A DNA stretch of 64,000 bases. Source: Bordetella genomosp. 8. GTDB taxonomy: Bacteria > Pseudomonadota > Gammaproteobacteria > Burkholderiales > Burkholderiaceae_B. Each line of letters opens with the position of its first letter. Position 1 is the stretch's first letter. Location: NCBI RefSeq assembly GCF_002119685.1, contig NZ_CP021108.1, forward strand, positions 5,394,001-5,458,000. The letters run 5' to 3'. Of this stretch, positions 43,528-52,404 are shown in pieces. A program made the translations under genes and the position numbers. The notes under the pieces were generated by a model. That model was not told the origin of the DNA and did no database searches. It saw only the letters and a program-made list of their open reading frames with translations.

Positions 43528-43985
43528 GCTGTGTGTTCCTCCGGATCGAGCAGCAGCAGGGTGCTGGCATATCCCTCCTGGATGACGCGCGATTGGGCGT
43601 CCACCAGCGCGAAATGCCGTTCGACGACGGCGCGCCTGCCGCCCGAGGCGATCCGCTTGGCATGGATGGACGTGCACACGTGCACGGTGTCGCCCGGCAC
43701 CAGGGGACGCCGGTACTGCCATTCCTTCAGGCCCAGCGCGCCGATCACGGGCTCGGCGAACTCGGGCAGCCGGGTCGACATGCCCATCGCCAGCAGGATC
43801 CCGTAAGGCCCATGGAACATGGGCCCCGGTATACCGCGTTCGCGGCAATAGGCCTGATCCGCGTGGATCGGATGCCAGTCGCCGCTGAGCATGCACGACA
43901 AGGACAGGTCGGCTTGCGTCAACGTCCGCCCCGTGCTGCGATAGCTCGCGCCGACGACCAGGTCGTGATACGAAACGGGGTTCAT
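43524..43985 (-). CDS. MaoC-like hot-dog dehydratase
   Basis: A 153-residue hot-dog protein. GDWHPIHADQAYCRE matches the hydratase motif with its His and Asp, and GDTVHVCTSIHAKRI is the usual following strand. It probably hydrates an enoyl-CoA made by one of the acyl-CoA dehydrogenases. ATG 43985 overlaps the stop of the enolase-superfamily gene. Confidence 0.85.
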   Translation of the reverse strand: MNPVSYHDLVVGASYRSTGRTLTQADLSLSCMLSGDWHPIHADQAYCRERGIPGPMFHGPYGILLAMGMSTRLPEFAEPVIGALGLKEWQYRRPLVPGDTVHVCTSIHAKRIASGGRRAVVERHFALVDAQSRVIQEGYASTLLLLDPEEHTA

Positions 43986-45097
43986 GTGGCCACCTCGAAG
44001 CCGGCCATCGCCGCCCAGTCGATGCATTCACAGACGGAAGCCCACTCCGGCATGGCGACCGTACCGTCGACGATGCGCGGCGTGTCCGCGACGAACTGCT
44101 CCCGCATCGCCAGGAACCAGGTCAGTTCGGCTGGCAGCAAGGGCCGCGGCATGGTCGAGGCGAACTGCAGCCCGGCCCAGGTGCCTAGCGCGCTCTCGCC
44201 CATCAGGCCAGCCACAGCGGTCGCGCCCGCCGCCTGGGCAAGATGCTGCATCTGCCACGCCTGGGTCAGGCCGAAGCGGCCCGGCTTGATACTCAAGGCC
44301 CGCGCTCCGCGTTCCAGGAACAGGCGTGCATCGCGCGCGTCCGTCATGCCGAAATCGACCAGCAGGGGCGTATCCAGCGCCTGCTGCAACAGCGAGAATT
44401 CGCGGTCCGGCGCGAAGGCGCAGGGATCCTCGACCGCCACCGCGCCGGCCTCGATCATGGCCCGCGCATAGGTGTCCGCCTGTTCCGTCGGATAGGCGCC
44501 GTTGGCGTCCACATACATCGCGACGCCATCGCCCACCGCATGCCGCACCGCGGCCATGCAAGCCAGGTCCACGTCGAGCCCCTGTCCGCCCTTGATCTTG
44601 AGCGTGCGAAATCCATGGCGCGCCACCATGTCGCCCGCCTCGCGCGCCATGGCGTCGGGCGGCTGGCGCGTCACGGCCCACGACACGGGCACCTTCGGCT
44701 GCCCATTCCGCTGCCGCCATAGCGGTACGCCCGAACGTGCGGCAAGCCAGTCCCAGCACGCGTTGTCGATCAGCGCCTTGGCCGGTGCGTTGCCCGGGAT
44801 GGTATCGAGCGCCGCGCGCGTCCGGCGCGGATCGGCCAGCCCCTGCCCGCGCACCAGCGGCTCGAAGATCTCGGCCAGCACGCTGCACAGGCTGGCCGCC
44901 GTGGCGCCGACCCAGGTCGGCTTGACGGCTACTTCGGCAGCGCCCGCGCAGCCGGATTCGGTCTCGATGCGCAATACCACGAAGGTGGCGCCGGTCTCCG
45001 TCATGTCGCTCCACTGCACCGCACGGGCATACGCCAGCTGCCGCACATACACGGTCCAGCGTGTGATCGGTTCGGCGTCGGGCATCGGGACAGCCAT
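43982..45097 (-). CDS. Enolase-superfamily enzyme, muconate-cycloisomerase subgroup
   Basis: A 371-residue TIM-barrel enzyme. The KxK motif is LKIKGG, the metal ligands are in YVDANGAY, AVEDPCAF and LVDFGM, and the second base Lys is in SIKPGRFG. This set defines the MLE subgroup (muconate lactonisation, dipeptide epimerase, OSB synthase). The dienelactone-hydrolase gene in the same operon favours lactone chemistry (inference). The start ATG 45097 shares one base with the stop of the Bug gene. Confidence 0.87.
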   Translation of the reverse strand: MAVPMPDAEPITRWTVYVRQLAYARAVQWSDMTETGATFVVLRIETESGCAGAAEVAVKPTWVGATAASLCSVLAEIFEPLVRGQGLADPRRTRAALDTIPGNAPAKALIDNACWDWLAARSGVPLWRQRNGQPKVPVSWAVTRQPPDAMAREAGDMVARHGFRTLKIKGGQGLDVDLACMAAVRHAVGDGVAMYVDANGAYPTEQADTYARAMIEAGAVAVEDPCAFAPDREFSLLQQALDTPLLVDFGMTDARDARLFLERGARALSIKPGRFGLTQAWQMQHLAQAAGATAVAGLMGESALGTWAGLQFASTMPRPLLPAELTWFLAMREQFVADTPRIVDGTVAMPEWASVCECIDWAAMAGFEVAT

Positions 45098-46056
45098 TAC
45101 TCGGTCTCCGGGAGGGTATCGATCAGCGCCTTCCATTTGGGCGACTCCACCGCGACGAAGGCCTCCAGCTGGGCCGCGTCCAGATAGTGCGGCTCCGTGC
45201 CCAACTGGGTCAGCCTGGCCTGCATGTCGGGCTCCCGCACGATGCGCGCGACCTCGGCGCCGAGCCGCGCCACCACCTCCGGCGGGGTACCTCTGGGCGC
45301 AAACAGGCCATACCAGGCCAGCGCTTCGAACTCGGGATAGCCTTCCTCCGCCACCGTGGGCACCGAGAGCGCCAGCGAGGTTCGTTCGCGCGAGGTCACC
45401 GCCAGCGCGCGCAGCTTGCCAGCCTGCACCTGCGGCAGCACCCCCGGCAGCGTGAAAAACGTCATCGAGACATTGCCCGCCAACACCGCCGTGACCGCTT
45501 CGGGCCCGGTGTTATAGGGCACGTGCTTGATACGGATATGCGCCATGTTTTGCAGCATGGCCCCCGCCAGGTGGCCGGACGTGCCGCGCCCCGCGGACGA
45601 ATACGTCAGTTCGCCGGGCCGCTGCCTGGCCAGGGCCACGAGTTCGGCCACTGACTTGACGGGCAGGTCGGCGTTCACCACCAGCATGTTCGGCGCCACC
45701 GCCACCATGGCGACCGGCGGCACGTCGCGCATGGGGTCGTAGTTCAGGTTCTTGTAAAGGTGCGGCCCGACCGAGTGCGTGGGGCTGCCGCTGACCAGGA
45801 ACACATAGCCGTCGGGCTTCGCGCGAGCAACCTGCGACGCGCCCAGGTGGCCGCCCGCGCCGGGCTTGTTCTCCACGATGAATGGCTGGCCCAGCGCGGC
45901 GCCCAGCTTCTCCGCCAGCGCGCGGGCCAATATGTCGGCGGTCCCACCTGCCCCGGACGACACCACCAGCCGCACCGGCTTATCCGGCCACGCGGCGTGC
46001 GCCGTCACACCGGCCAGGCCCATCGACAGCACGGTCACGGCCCGCGCGATTCGCAT
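45097..46056 (-). CDS. Bug-family (TctC-like) solute receptor
   Basis: About 319 residues if started at MRIARAVTVLSMGLAGVTAHA (ATG 46056), which gives a normal signal peptide. The signature PVRLVVSSGAGGTADILARALAEKLG is present. Four further in-frame ATG codons lie upstream inside a 15-bp repeat, the furthest at 46128; starting there would add the repeated MRG peptide before the signal sequence. The true start is thus uncertain. Second of three Bug genes in the operon. Confidence 0.88.
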   Translation of the reverse strand: MRIARAVTVLSMGLAGVTAHAAWPDKPVRLVVSSGAGGTADILARALAEKLGAALGQPFIVENKPGAGGHLGASQVARAKPDGYVFLVSGSPTHSVGPHLYKNLNYDPMRDVPPVAMVAVAPNMLVVNADLPVKSVAELVALARQRPGELTYSSAGRGTSGHLAGAMLQNMAHIRIKHVPYNTGPEAVTAVLAGNVSMTFFTLPGVLPQVQAGKLRALAVTSRERTSLALSVPTVAEEGYPEFEALAWYGLFAPRGTPPEVVARLGAEVARIVREPDMQARLTQLGTEPHYLDAAQLEAFVAVESPKWKALIDTLPETE

Positions 46057-46068
46057 CCGTATGTTCGT

Positions 46069-46128
46069 GCGATCTCCTCTCATGCGGGCTCCTCTCATGT
46101 GGGGTCCTCTCATATGGGCTCCTCTCAT
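46069..46128 (-). repeat. Four 15-bp tandem repeats, each holding an ATG and a ribosome-binding-like core
   Basis: Read on the minus strand, ATGAGAGGANCCCNN is repeated three times from 46128 and a fourth, diverged unit ends at 46069. Each unit contains ATG followed by GAGAGG or AGAGGA, so the core of one unit is correctly placed as a Shine-Dalgarno for the ATG of the next. All ATG are in frame with the downstream Bug gene because the period is 15. Confidence 0.85.
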
Positions 46129-46149
46129 GTCGCCTCCTCCGTCCGCATC

Positions 46150-47316
46150 TCAGACCACGCCGGATTGGCGCAGCGCGTGCAGCTCGTGTTCCGACAACCC
46201 GGCCTCGAGCAGGACCTGGTCGCTGTGTTCGCCCAGGTCGGGCGGCGGCAGGAAATCGCTGCGGTTCTCGCCGTCGTAGCGGATAGGCCTGTGCGCGGCA
46301 TGCAAGACGCCGTGGCGCGGATGAACCTGTTCGTAGAACACGCCCTGGTGCCGCACTTGCGGATCGTCCCGCAGTTCGTCCAGGCGGCGCTCCGGCGTGA
46401 AGGGCACGTCGTGCTGCTCCAGGCGCGGCGTCCAGTAATCGCGGTCCTGCCGCGCGAAAACCTCGGCCAGCGTTCGCGCCAGCTCGGGATAGCGTTCGAC
46501 GCGGTCCAGGCGCGACGGATACTCGGCCAGCAGGTCCGGGCGATCGATGGCCGCCGCCAGCCCGCGCCAGAACTTCTCCAGCGACGACAGATGCAGGCCG
46601 ATGCGTCGCTGGTCGCGGCAGGTCAGGATGTACGACTGCGACATCGCCGCCCGCCCGTACAGAGTGGGTGCCTGTCCGGTCGCCAGCATTGCGCCCAGCG
46701 GCTCGCACGCCAGCGCGATCATGGCTTCCAGCATGCTGACCTCGACCACGCGCCCCTGTCCGGTGCGCGCGCGCTCGACCAGAGCGCCCAGGATGCCGAG
46801 CGCGGCGTACAGGCCCGCGACCGCGTCGGCCACCGCCGGCCCGGCCACCTTGGGATCCGCGCCGGCATGGAACATCGACAGCCAGCCGGACGCCGCCTGT
46901 CCCACGTTGTCGTAGGCCGGGCGGGAAGCGTACGGTCCGCTGGATCCGAAGCCGGTGATCGCGCAATACACCAGGCGCGGATTGAGCGCCTGCAGCCGCC
47001 GCGCGCCCACGCCCAGCTTCTCTTCCACGCCAGGGCGCATGTTCAGGATCAGGGCGTCGGCCCCGGCGACGAGCCGGTCCAGCACGGCCAGGCCTTCCGG
47101 TCGCGCATAGTCCAGCGTCAGGCTGCGCTTGTTGCGGTTGTGCGCCTGGAATTGCGGACTGTACAGGCCGCCCTTGAACGACCGGAACGGATCGCCGGCG
47201 CCGGGCCGCTCGATCTTGATCACGTCGGCGCCCAGCTCGCCCAGCAGCATGCCGGCCAGCGGCGCGGTGATGAAGTTGCCCAGGTCGAGGACCCGCATGC
47301 CATCCAGCACTCTCAT
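46150..47316 (-). CDS. Family III CoA-transferase (CaiB/BaiF)
   Basis: A 388-residue family III CoA-transferase. The start VLDLGNFITAPLAGMLLGELGADVIKIERPGAGDP is diagnostic, and the catalytic Asp is expected in AYDNVGQAASG. It transfers CoA between carboxylic acids without a glutamyl-CoA ping-pong like that of class I. ATG 47316 overlaps the dienelactone-hydrolase stop. With a CoA ligase in the same operon, two different acids are probably activated. Confidence 0.92.
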   Translation of the reverse strand: MRVLDGMRVLDLGNFITAPLAGMLLGELGADVIKIERPGAGDPFRSFKGGLYSPQFQAHNRNKRSLTLDYARPEGLAVLDRLVAGADALILNMRPGVEEKLGVGARRLQALNPRLVYCAITGFGSSGPYASRPAYDNVGQAASGWLSMFHAGADPKVAGPAVADAVAGLYAALGILGALVERARTGQGRVVEVSMLEAMIALACEPLGAMLATGQAPTLYGRAAMSQSYILTCRDQRRIGLHLSSLEKFWRGLAAAIDRPDLLAEYPSRLDRVERYPELARTLAEVFARQDRDYWTPRLEQHDVPFTPERRLDELRDDPQVRHQGVFYEQVHPRHGVLHAAHRPIRYDGENRSDFLPPPDLGEHSDQVLLEAGLSEHELHALRQSGVV

Positions 47317-48017
47317 CGGGCCGCTCCCAGTTCGGCCTGCAGGAAGCGTCGCGTGCGCGCATGCGCCGCATCGGCATCCTCGGCCGCGCCGCGCGTGTAG
47401 AAGCCGTGGTCGGCTTGCGGATAGCGGTGCAGCACGGCACGCGCGGGGGGCACGGACGAGGCCAGGACCGCCTCGATCCGGTCGACAACTTCGGCCGGCG
47501 CGTAACGGTCGCGGCCGCCGTAGTGCAGCATCAGCGGGCATCGCAGCGCGGCGACCTCGTCCAGATGCTGCTCGATGCCCACGCCGTAGAAGGCGACCGC
47601 GGCATCGATATCCAGACTGGCGGCCGCCCGGTACGCCAGCTTGCCGCCCAGGCACAGCCCCAGCACCGCCACGCGGCCCGAGAAGCCGGGCATGGCACGC
47701 ACGTGCGCCACCGCTTGCCCGATGTCCTCGATACCGGCGGCCTCGTCGAAACGTTCCAGATACTCGAAGGCCCGCGCCACGCCAGGCTTGTCGTGGGCCA
47801 GCTCGACGCCGGGCTCCAGGCGCCAGAACAGGTCCGGCGCCAAGGCCAGGTAGCCCTCCGCCGCATAGCGGTCCGCCACCGCACGGATCGTATCGGTCAC
47901 GCCGAAGATCTCCTGCAGGACGATCACCGCATGGCCATTGGGAACGGCGGGCACGCTCTTGTAGGCCTGGAAGACGCGGCCATCCGCCGCACGGATCGGT
48001 TCGATAGGGGAATGCAT
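47313..48017 (-). CDS. Dienelactone hydrolase family protein
   Basis: A 234-residue alpha/beta hydrolase. The Cys nucleophile is in LGLCLGGKLAYR, the Glu in VLQEIFGV, the Asp in GGRDRYAP and the His in PQADHGFYT, a complete dienelactone-hydrolase set. It probably opens a lactone made by the muconate-cycloisomerase-like enzyme. GAGG precedes ATG 48017. Cytoplasmic. Confidence 0.9.
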   Translation of the reverse strand: MHSPIEPIRAADGRVFQAYKSVPAVPNGHAVIVLQEIFGVTDTIRAVADRYAAEGYLALAPDLFWRLEPGVELAHDKPGVARAFEYLERFDEAAGIEDIGQAVAHVRAMPGFSGRVAVLGLCLGGKLAYRAAASLDIDAAVAFYGVGIEQHLDEVAALRCPLMLHYGGRDRYAPAEVVDRIEAVLASSVPPARAVLHRYPQADHGFYTRGAAEDADAAHARTRRFLQAELGAAR

Positions 48018-48033
48018 GGAGTCCTCGTTGGCG

Positions 48034-49182
48034 TCAGGCCAGGTAGTTGCCTTTCAGAATCTCGCGCGCGATGGAATTGCGATGGATCTCGGTGGTCCCG
48101 TAGCCGATCGACATGCCGCGCGCATCGCGGAAATAGCGCTCGAACGGATATTCCTCGGACAGGCCATAGGCGCCGGCCAGCTGCATGGCCTGGTTCGTGA
48201 CCCGCACCGCCATTTCGTTGGCGTAGGTCTTGGCGATGGATACCTGGGCCACGGAATGCCGGCCTTGGTCCAGGCTCACAGCGGCCTCGTAGACCAGGGC
48301 GCGCGCCGCCTCGATATCGATCGCCATGTCGGCCAGCTTCCATTGCAGGCCCTGGTTGTCCGCCAGCGGCCGGCCGAACTGCACGCGGTCCTTCAGGTGC
48401 TGCACCGCTTGGGCCAACGCGGCCTGCGCCAGTCCCAGGCAGATGGGGGGATTGCCGATGATGCGGTCGGCGTCGAGCACCTGCAGCAGGTCGCGCATGC
48501 GGCCCGCCGGCAGCAGCAGGTTCTCCGCCGGCACCCTGCAATCCTGGAACACCAGCTCCGCCATGCCCGTGCCGCGCAGGCCCAGCAGGTCCAGGTGGCG
48601 GCCCACCGAAAACCCCGGCGTCGCACGCTCTACCAGCACGGCCCCCACGCCCTTCATTCCCGGCTCGTCGGTCAGGCGGACCAGCACCAGGAACACGTCG
48701 GCGACCTGCGCACCGCTGCACCACAGCTTGCTGCCGTTGATCACGTAGTGGTCGCCGTTCCTGACCGCCCTCGCCTGCACGTTGCCCACGTCCGAGCCCG
48801 CATTGGCCTCGGACATGCTCCAGGCCGCGTACCGCTCCGCCCTGGCGAACGCAGGCAGGTAGCGTTGCTTGATGTCTTCCGATCCGATGTGCAGGATGGC
48901 GCGCGGCGTGGCGCCGTCAGTGCAGGAAAACAGCATCGCCGTATTGGCGCACGAACGCGCCAGCTGCTCCACCACCAGCACCGTTTCCAGCAGGCCGAGC
49001 CCCGCGCCGCCATACGTCTCGGGCAGGAAGATGCCCGTGTAGCCGTGCTCGGCCAGCACCTTGAGGTTCTCGGCCGGCGGCCGGTATTCCTTGTCCGCAC
49101 CGGCGGCCGCCGGCGCGAACCGGTCCTGCGCCAATGCGCCCACCGTGTCGCGGATAAGCCGCTGTTCTTCAGTCAGTTCCAC
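48034..49182 (-). CDS. Acyl-CoA dehydrogenase
   Basis: A 382-residue flavoenzyme with SMSEANAGSDVGNVQARAV for FAD binding and the C-terminal NQAMQLAGAYGLSEEYPFERYFRDARGMSIGYGTTEIHRNSIAREIL. It starts at GTG 49182, sharing one base with the stop of the Bug gene. It differs strongly from the other acyl-CoA dehydrogenase of the operon. Confidence 0.91.
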   Translation of the reverse strand: MELTEEQRLIRDTVGALAQDRFAPAAAGADKEYRPPAENLKVLAEHGYTGIFLPETYGGAGLGLLETVLVVEQLARSCANTAMLFSCTDGATPRAILHIGSEDIKQRYLPAFARAERYAAWSMSEANAGSDVGNVQARAVRNGDHYVINGSKLWCSGAQVADVFLVLVRLTDEPGMKGVGAVLVERATPGFSVGRHLDLLGLRGTGMAELVFQDCRVPAENLLLPAGRMRDLLQVLDADRIIGNPPICLGLAQAALAQAVQHLKDRVQFGRPLADNQGLQWKLADMAIDIEAARALVYEAAVSLDQGRHSVAQVSIAKTYANEMAVRVTNQAMQLAGAYGLSEEYPFERYFRDARGMSIGYGTTEIHRNSIAREILKGNYLA

Positions 49183-50165
49183 TATTCGCCCTTTGCGCCC
49201 GTCAGTTTGATGATGCGGCCGTACTTCACCGATTCTTCTTCCATGAAACGCGCGAACGCCTCGGGACCGGACGGCGCCGGCTCGACGCCCAGCTCGGCCA
49301 GTTGCTTTTGCAGGTCAGGGCTTTGCAGCGCGCGGCGTATCTCCTCGCTGAGCCGCGCCACGAGCGCGGGCGGCGTCGACGCCGGCGCGACCACGCCGTA
49401 CCAGGTCATGAATGCGAAATCGGGCAGGCCGGCCTCCGCCACGGTCGGAATGTCCGGCGCGATGGGCGAGCGCTTGGCGCCCGACACCGCCAGGCCGTTC
49501 AAGCGGCCGTTGCGCACCTGCGGCAAGCCGGTCGACATGCCGGTGAACATCACATCGACCTGTCCGCCCATCACGTCGGCGAGCGCCGGCGCCACGCCCT
49601 TGTAGGGCACGTGCACCAGGTCGATATTCGCCAGCGCACGCAACCATTCCATGGCGAGGTAGTGCGGCGTGCCGTTGCCGATCGAGGCATAGGTAATCTT
49701 GCCGGGCCGCGCGCGCGCAGCCTCGATAAGTCCCTTTACCGTGGATGGACCCGTCTTGGGATTCGCGACCAGGATGAAGGGAACGGAAACCAGCTGCGCC
49801 ACCGGCGCGAAGTCCTTGCGCCAGTCGTAGGACAGCTTTTGTCCGAAGAAATAAGGATTGAGCACGTGCGAGTCGGTCACCAACCCGATCGTGTAGCCAT
49901 CGCCCGGCGCGCGGGCCACCGCCTCGGTGCCGATGATGGTGCTGGCGCCGGGCCGGTTGTCGATGATGATGGGCTGTCCCAGGCTGTCGGACATCCGCTT
50001 GCCGACCGCACGCGCGACGATGTCCGTGCCTCCACCGGCGGGATAGGGCACGATGAAGCGGATAGGCTTGTCAGGCCATTCGGCATGCACCGGATGTGCC
50101 GCGTGCGCGCCCAGCAGCAGTCCCAGGGCCACCGCGGCGCGGGCCCATTTTCTTGCGATCGACAT
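49182..50165 (-). CDS. Bug-family (TctC-like) solute receptor
   Basis: A 327-residue protein with signal peptide MSIARKWARAAVALGLLLGAHA and signature IRFIVPYPAGGGTDIVARAVGKRM. It is the first of three Bug genes, eight bases after the citryl-CoA-lyase-like gene. It probably captures the main substrate of the operon. Confidence 0.92.
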   Translation of the reverse strand: MSIARKWARAAVALGLLLGAHAAHPVHAEWPDKPIRFIVPYPAGGGTDIVARAVGKRMSDSLGQPIIIDNRPGASTIIGTEAVARAPGDGYTIGLVTDSHVLNPYFFGQKLSYDWRKDFAPVAQLVSVPFILVANPKTGPSTVKGLIEAARARPGKITYASIGNGTPHYLAMEWLRALANIDLVHVPYKGVAPALADVMGGQVDVMFTGMSTGLPQVRNGRLNGLAVSGAKRSPIAPDIPTVAEAGLPDFAFMTWYGVVAPASTPPALVARLSEEIRRALQSPDLQKQLAELGVEPAPSGPEAFARFMEEESVKYGRIIKLTGAKGE

Positions 50166-50173
50166 GGCGTCTC

Positions 50174-50968
50174 CTAACGACCGGCGTCGGCCGGCGTCTG
50201 GTCCTGGCGGCTGGCTTCCTCTTCGGTGCGCAGCCATATCTCGCGGGCGATGGGATTGCCCTGCTCTTCGACCAGGTGTCCCACCAGGCCGACCGCGCGT
50301 CCGATCACGGCGATGCCGCGCGCCGCTTTCCAGGAAATGCCCAGCTCGCAGCACAGGGCGCCGATGGCGCCCGTCGCGTTCACGGGCAGCGGCTTGTCGT
50401 AGGCGGCCTGCGCATGGCGTCCGATAGCCTGCATCAGTTCGAGGTAGCGCCCCGCATGGCCCTCCTGCGCGGCCACCTCGAACAACCGCGCCGTGCGGGG
50501 GTCCTGCGGCTTGTGCAGGTTGTGTCCGACACCGGGAATGGAGCGGCCCTTCGCGCGAAAGTCGGCCACGATATCGCGTGCCAGCGTGTCGGCGTCCGCG
50601 CCGTCATGCTGTTCCCAGGCCTCGTGCAGCATGCGCGCGGCGCCCTCGGCGGTGCCGGCGAAGGTGGTGCCCATGCCGCACAGGCCGGCCGCGACCGCGG
50701 CCTGCAGGGATTCCGGCGCGCCCAGGTAGACCAGCCGTGTGGCGATGGCCATGGGCGTCATGCCGTGTTCGACCAATGTGACCAGGATGGCGTTGAAGAC
50801 CCGGGATTGATGCGCGTCGGGCAGGCGCCCGGTCATCTCCAGGTACGCCATATCGCCCAGATTGAGCGTGCCGATGACATCCTTCACCAGGTCCCGGCCC
50901 TGCACGAAGATGCGGTCGGGCGTGCTGCGGCCCATGCCGCTGCGGATAGGCTTATTGTGTTTATTCAT
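50174..50968 (-). CDS. Citrate synthase-fold citryl-CoA lyase-like protein
   Basis: A 264-residue protein, much shorter than citrate synthase, like citryl-CoA lyase. The catalytic His lies in PGVGHNLHKPQDPR and a second conserved stretch in NATGAIGALCCELGISWKAARGIAVIGRAVGLVGH. It probably cleaves or forms a C-C bond between an acyl-CoA and an oxo acid. GGCAGGAGA precedes ATG 50968. First gene of the operon. Confidence 0.87.
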   Translation of the reverse strand: MNKHNKPIRSGMGRSTPDRIFVQGRDLVKDVIGTLNLGDMAYLEMTGRLPDAHQSRVFNAILVTLVEHGMTPMAIATRLVYLGAPESLQAAVAAGLCGMGTTFAGTAEGAARMLHEAWEQHDGADADTLARDIVADFRAKGRSIPGVGHNLHKPQDPRTARLFEVAAQEGHAGRYLELMQAIGRHAQAAYDKPLPVNATGAIGALCCELGISWKAARGIAVIGRAVGLVGHLVEEQGNPIAREIWLRTEEEASRQDQTPADAGR

Positions 50969-51081
50969 GTTGTCTCCTGCCCCTTTTTTATGAGGCTTGG
51001 CGGGTGACATCGGTCACCTCTTGGAGACGAAAGATAGGCCAGGGCGTCAGACCCTGTCCAATAGACGGCCGTAATCCTCTG

Positions 51082-51098
51082 TATGCGGGAAACGCATA
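51082..51098. promoter_or_regulatory. LysR-type dyad upstream of the 39-51 kb operon
   Basis: TATGCG-GGAAA-CGCATA is a perfect six-base dyad with a five-base spacer and contains the T-N11-A pattern. It lies 114 bases before the first gene of the operon, whose last gene is a LysR regulator. No other gene starts in this gap, so the operon is the obvious target. Confidence 0.65.
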
Positions 51099-51132
51099 GT
51101 CCTCGCCGCGCGGCGAGGCGGAATAGGCCCTG

Positions 51133-51774
51133 CTAGCCCTCGGCCGCGATCTGGCGTATCGCTTGTTCGAACGCCTCTACCGGCTGCCCGCCGCTGACCA
51201 GATATTTTCGATTGAAGATGATCGCCGGCACGGCCTGGATGCCCAGGGCCGCATATTCCTGCTCCTCGGCGCGCACCTCGTCCGTATAGCGTCCGCTTTC
51301 CAGCACCTCGCGCGCACCGCCCTCATCCAGGCCTACCGAGCGCGCCGCTTCGATCAGGACCTCGTGATTGCTGGGATCTTTTCCGTCGGAATGGTAGGCC
51401 TGCAACAGCGCCATCTTCAGCGGCAACTGCTTGTCCTCAATACCGGCCCAATACAGCAACCGGTGCGCATCGAAAGTGTTATATGCCCGCGTGCGTTCGC
51501 CAAACCTGAACCCCACGCTCGCGCCACGCTCACGGATCATCGCCTGCGATTCAGCGATCTGCTCGGGCGTGCGCCCGTACTTCCTGCCGAGATAGTCCAC
51601 CAGAGCTTCGCCCCCAGGCTGCATATCCGGATTCAGCTCGAAGGGGTGCATGGAAATCCGCGCATCCACCGCGTCGCCCACATTGGCCAGCGCCCGCTGC
51701 AGCGACGCCAGCCCGACCGCGCACCAGGGGCACGCCACATCGGATACGAAATCAATTTGCAGGGGTTGGGCCAT
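51133..51774 (-). CDS. FrnE-like DsbA-family thioredoxin-fold protein
   Basis: A 213-residue DsbA-fold protein with an active-site CPWC (Cys15-Cys18, in DFVSDVACPWCAVG) and cis-Pro loop GIQAVPAIIF. No signal peptide is present, which agrees with cytoplasmic FrnE-type oxidoreductases rather than periplasmic DsbA. ATG 51774 is chosen because the fold starts there. It is not visibly part of an operon. Confidence 0.88.
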   Translation of the reverse strand: MAQPLQIDFVSDVACPWCAVGLASLQRALANVGDAVDARISMHPFELNPDMQPGGEALVDYLGRKYGRTPEQIAESQAMIRERGASVGFRFGERTRAYNTFDAHRLLYWAGIEDKQLPLKMALLQAYHSDGKDPSNHEVLIEAARSVGLDEGGAREVLESGRYTDEVRAEEQEYAALGIQAVPAIIFNRKYLVSGGQPVEAFEQAIRQIAAEG

Positions 51775-52141
51775 GGTATCGACTCTGAATGGACTAGGAT
51801 GAACGCAGCCGGCGACGGACGACAAGGAACGGCTCGCCAGGACGACATCCGATGAAGCCTGGCGACATGCCAGGACCGGCCCATCATCGTACCGCCATAT
51901 CGGCCCGGGTTCATACGTGTGGCCAGACGCACATACTTGCGCGCCGCCCGATTGTTGGACTACAGCGGTATACGCCGGGCGGAGTGACACCACCGCGGAA
52001 GAAGCCCGAAATCCGCGCGGGTGCGCGTCGCTAACTCAGCGTTACATCGTACGGTCATCGTGTCCTGCTTCTTCGGACAGCCTCTCCACCGAGGCTATTC
52101 TCATTCAAGATTTCAGCACCAAAAGCGTGAGGTACGCCGCT
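51775..52141. other. Gene-free stretch before the degenerate toxin-antitoxin locus
   Basis: No convincing coding region, RNA gene or terminator is seen here. All frames give low-quality proteins. It should contain the promoters of the FrnE-like gene (minus strand) and of the BrnA-like locus (plus strand), but no clear -10/-35 pair stands out. No BrnT-like toxin gene is recognisable. Confidence 0.5.
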
Positions 52142-52404
52142 ATGAAGAAACACGTTGATCGACCAGACCACGACACTCCGGAATGGACAGACGAAACCAC
52201 AGCGCGCGCTGTGCACATCGATGGTGTCCCAGAATCGCTTCAGCACAAGCTGCGGCGTCCGCATGGCCTGAACAAAGCACCCACGAAACTCCGAGCCTCC
52301 ATGCGGCTCTCGCCCGATGTCCTGGAGACGTTCGCGCGACAGGACACGGCTCGCAGACGCGTATCGATTCCGCACTGAGGAAATATCTTTGGAGCGCAAA
52401 CTGA
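52142..52404 (+). pseudogene. Frameshifted BrnA-like antitoxin
   Basis: ATG 52142 has GAGG nine bases upstream. The first frame encodes an acidic start and ends the conserved core with MRLSPDVLETF, then runs into unrelated residues and stops at 52378. The neighbouring frame resumes exactly the expected BrnA C terminus, RATGHGSQTRIDSALRKYL, up to 52404. One missing base at about 52332-52335 (TTCCGCG to TTCGCG) would explain the break. The joined product would be about 87 residues, the normal size of this ribbon-helix-helix antitoxin. No toxin is adjacent. Confidence 0.68.

Noticed and set aside
41890..43806. Plus-strand open frame of 638 codons opposite the CoA ligase gene
   Set aside because: Same reason: the minus strand gives a complete acyl-CoA ligase and MaoC protein, and the plus-strand translation has no recognisable protein features.
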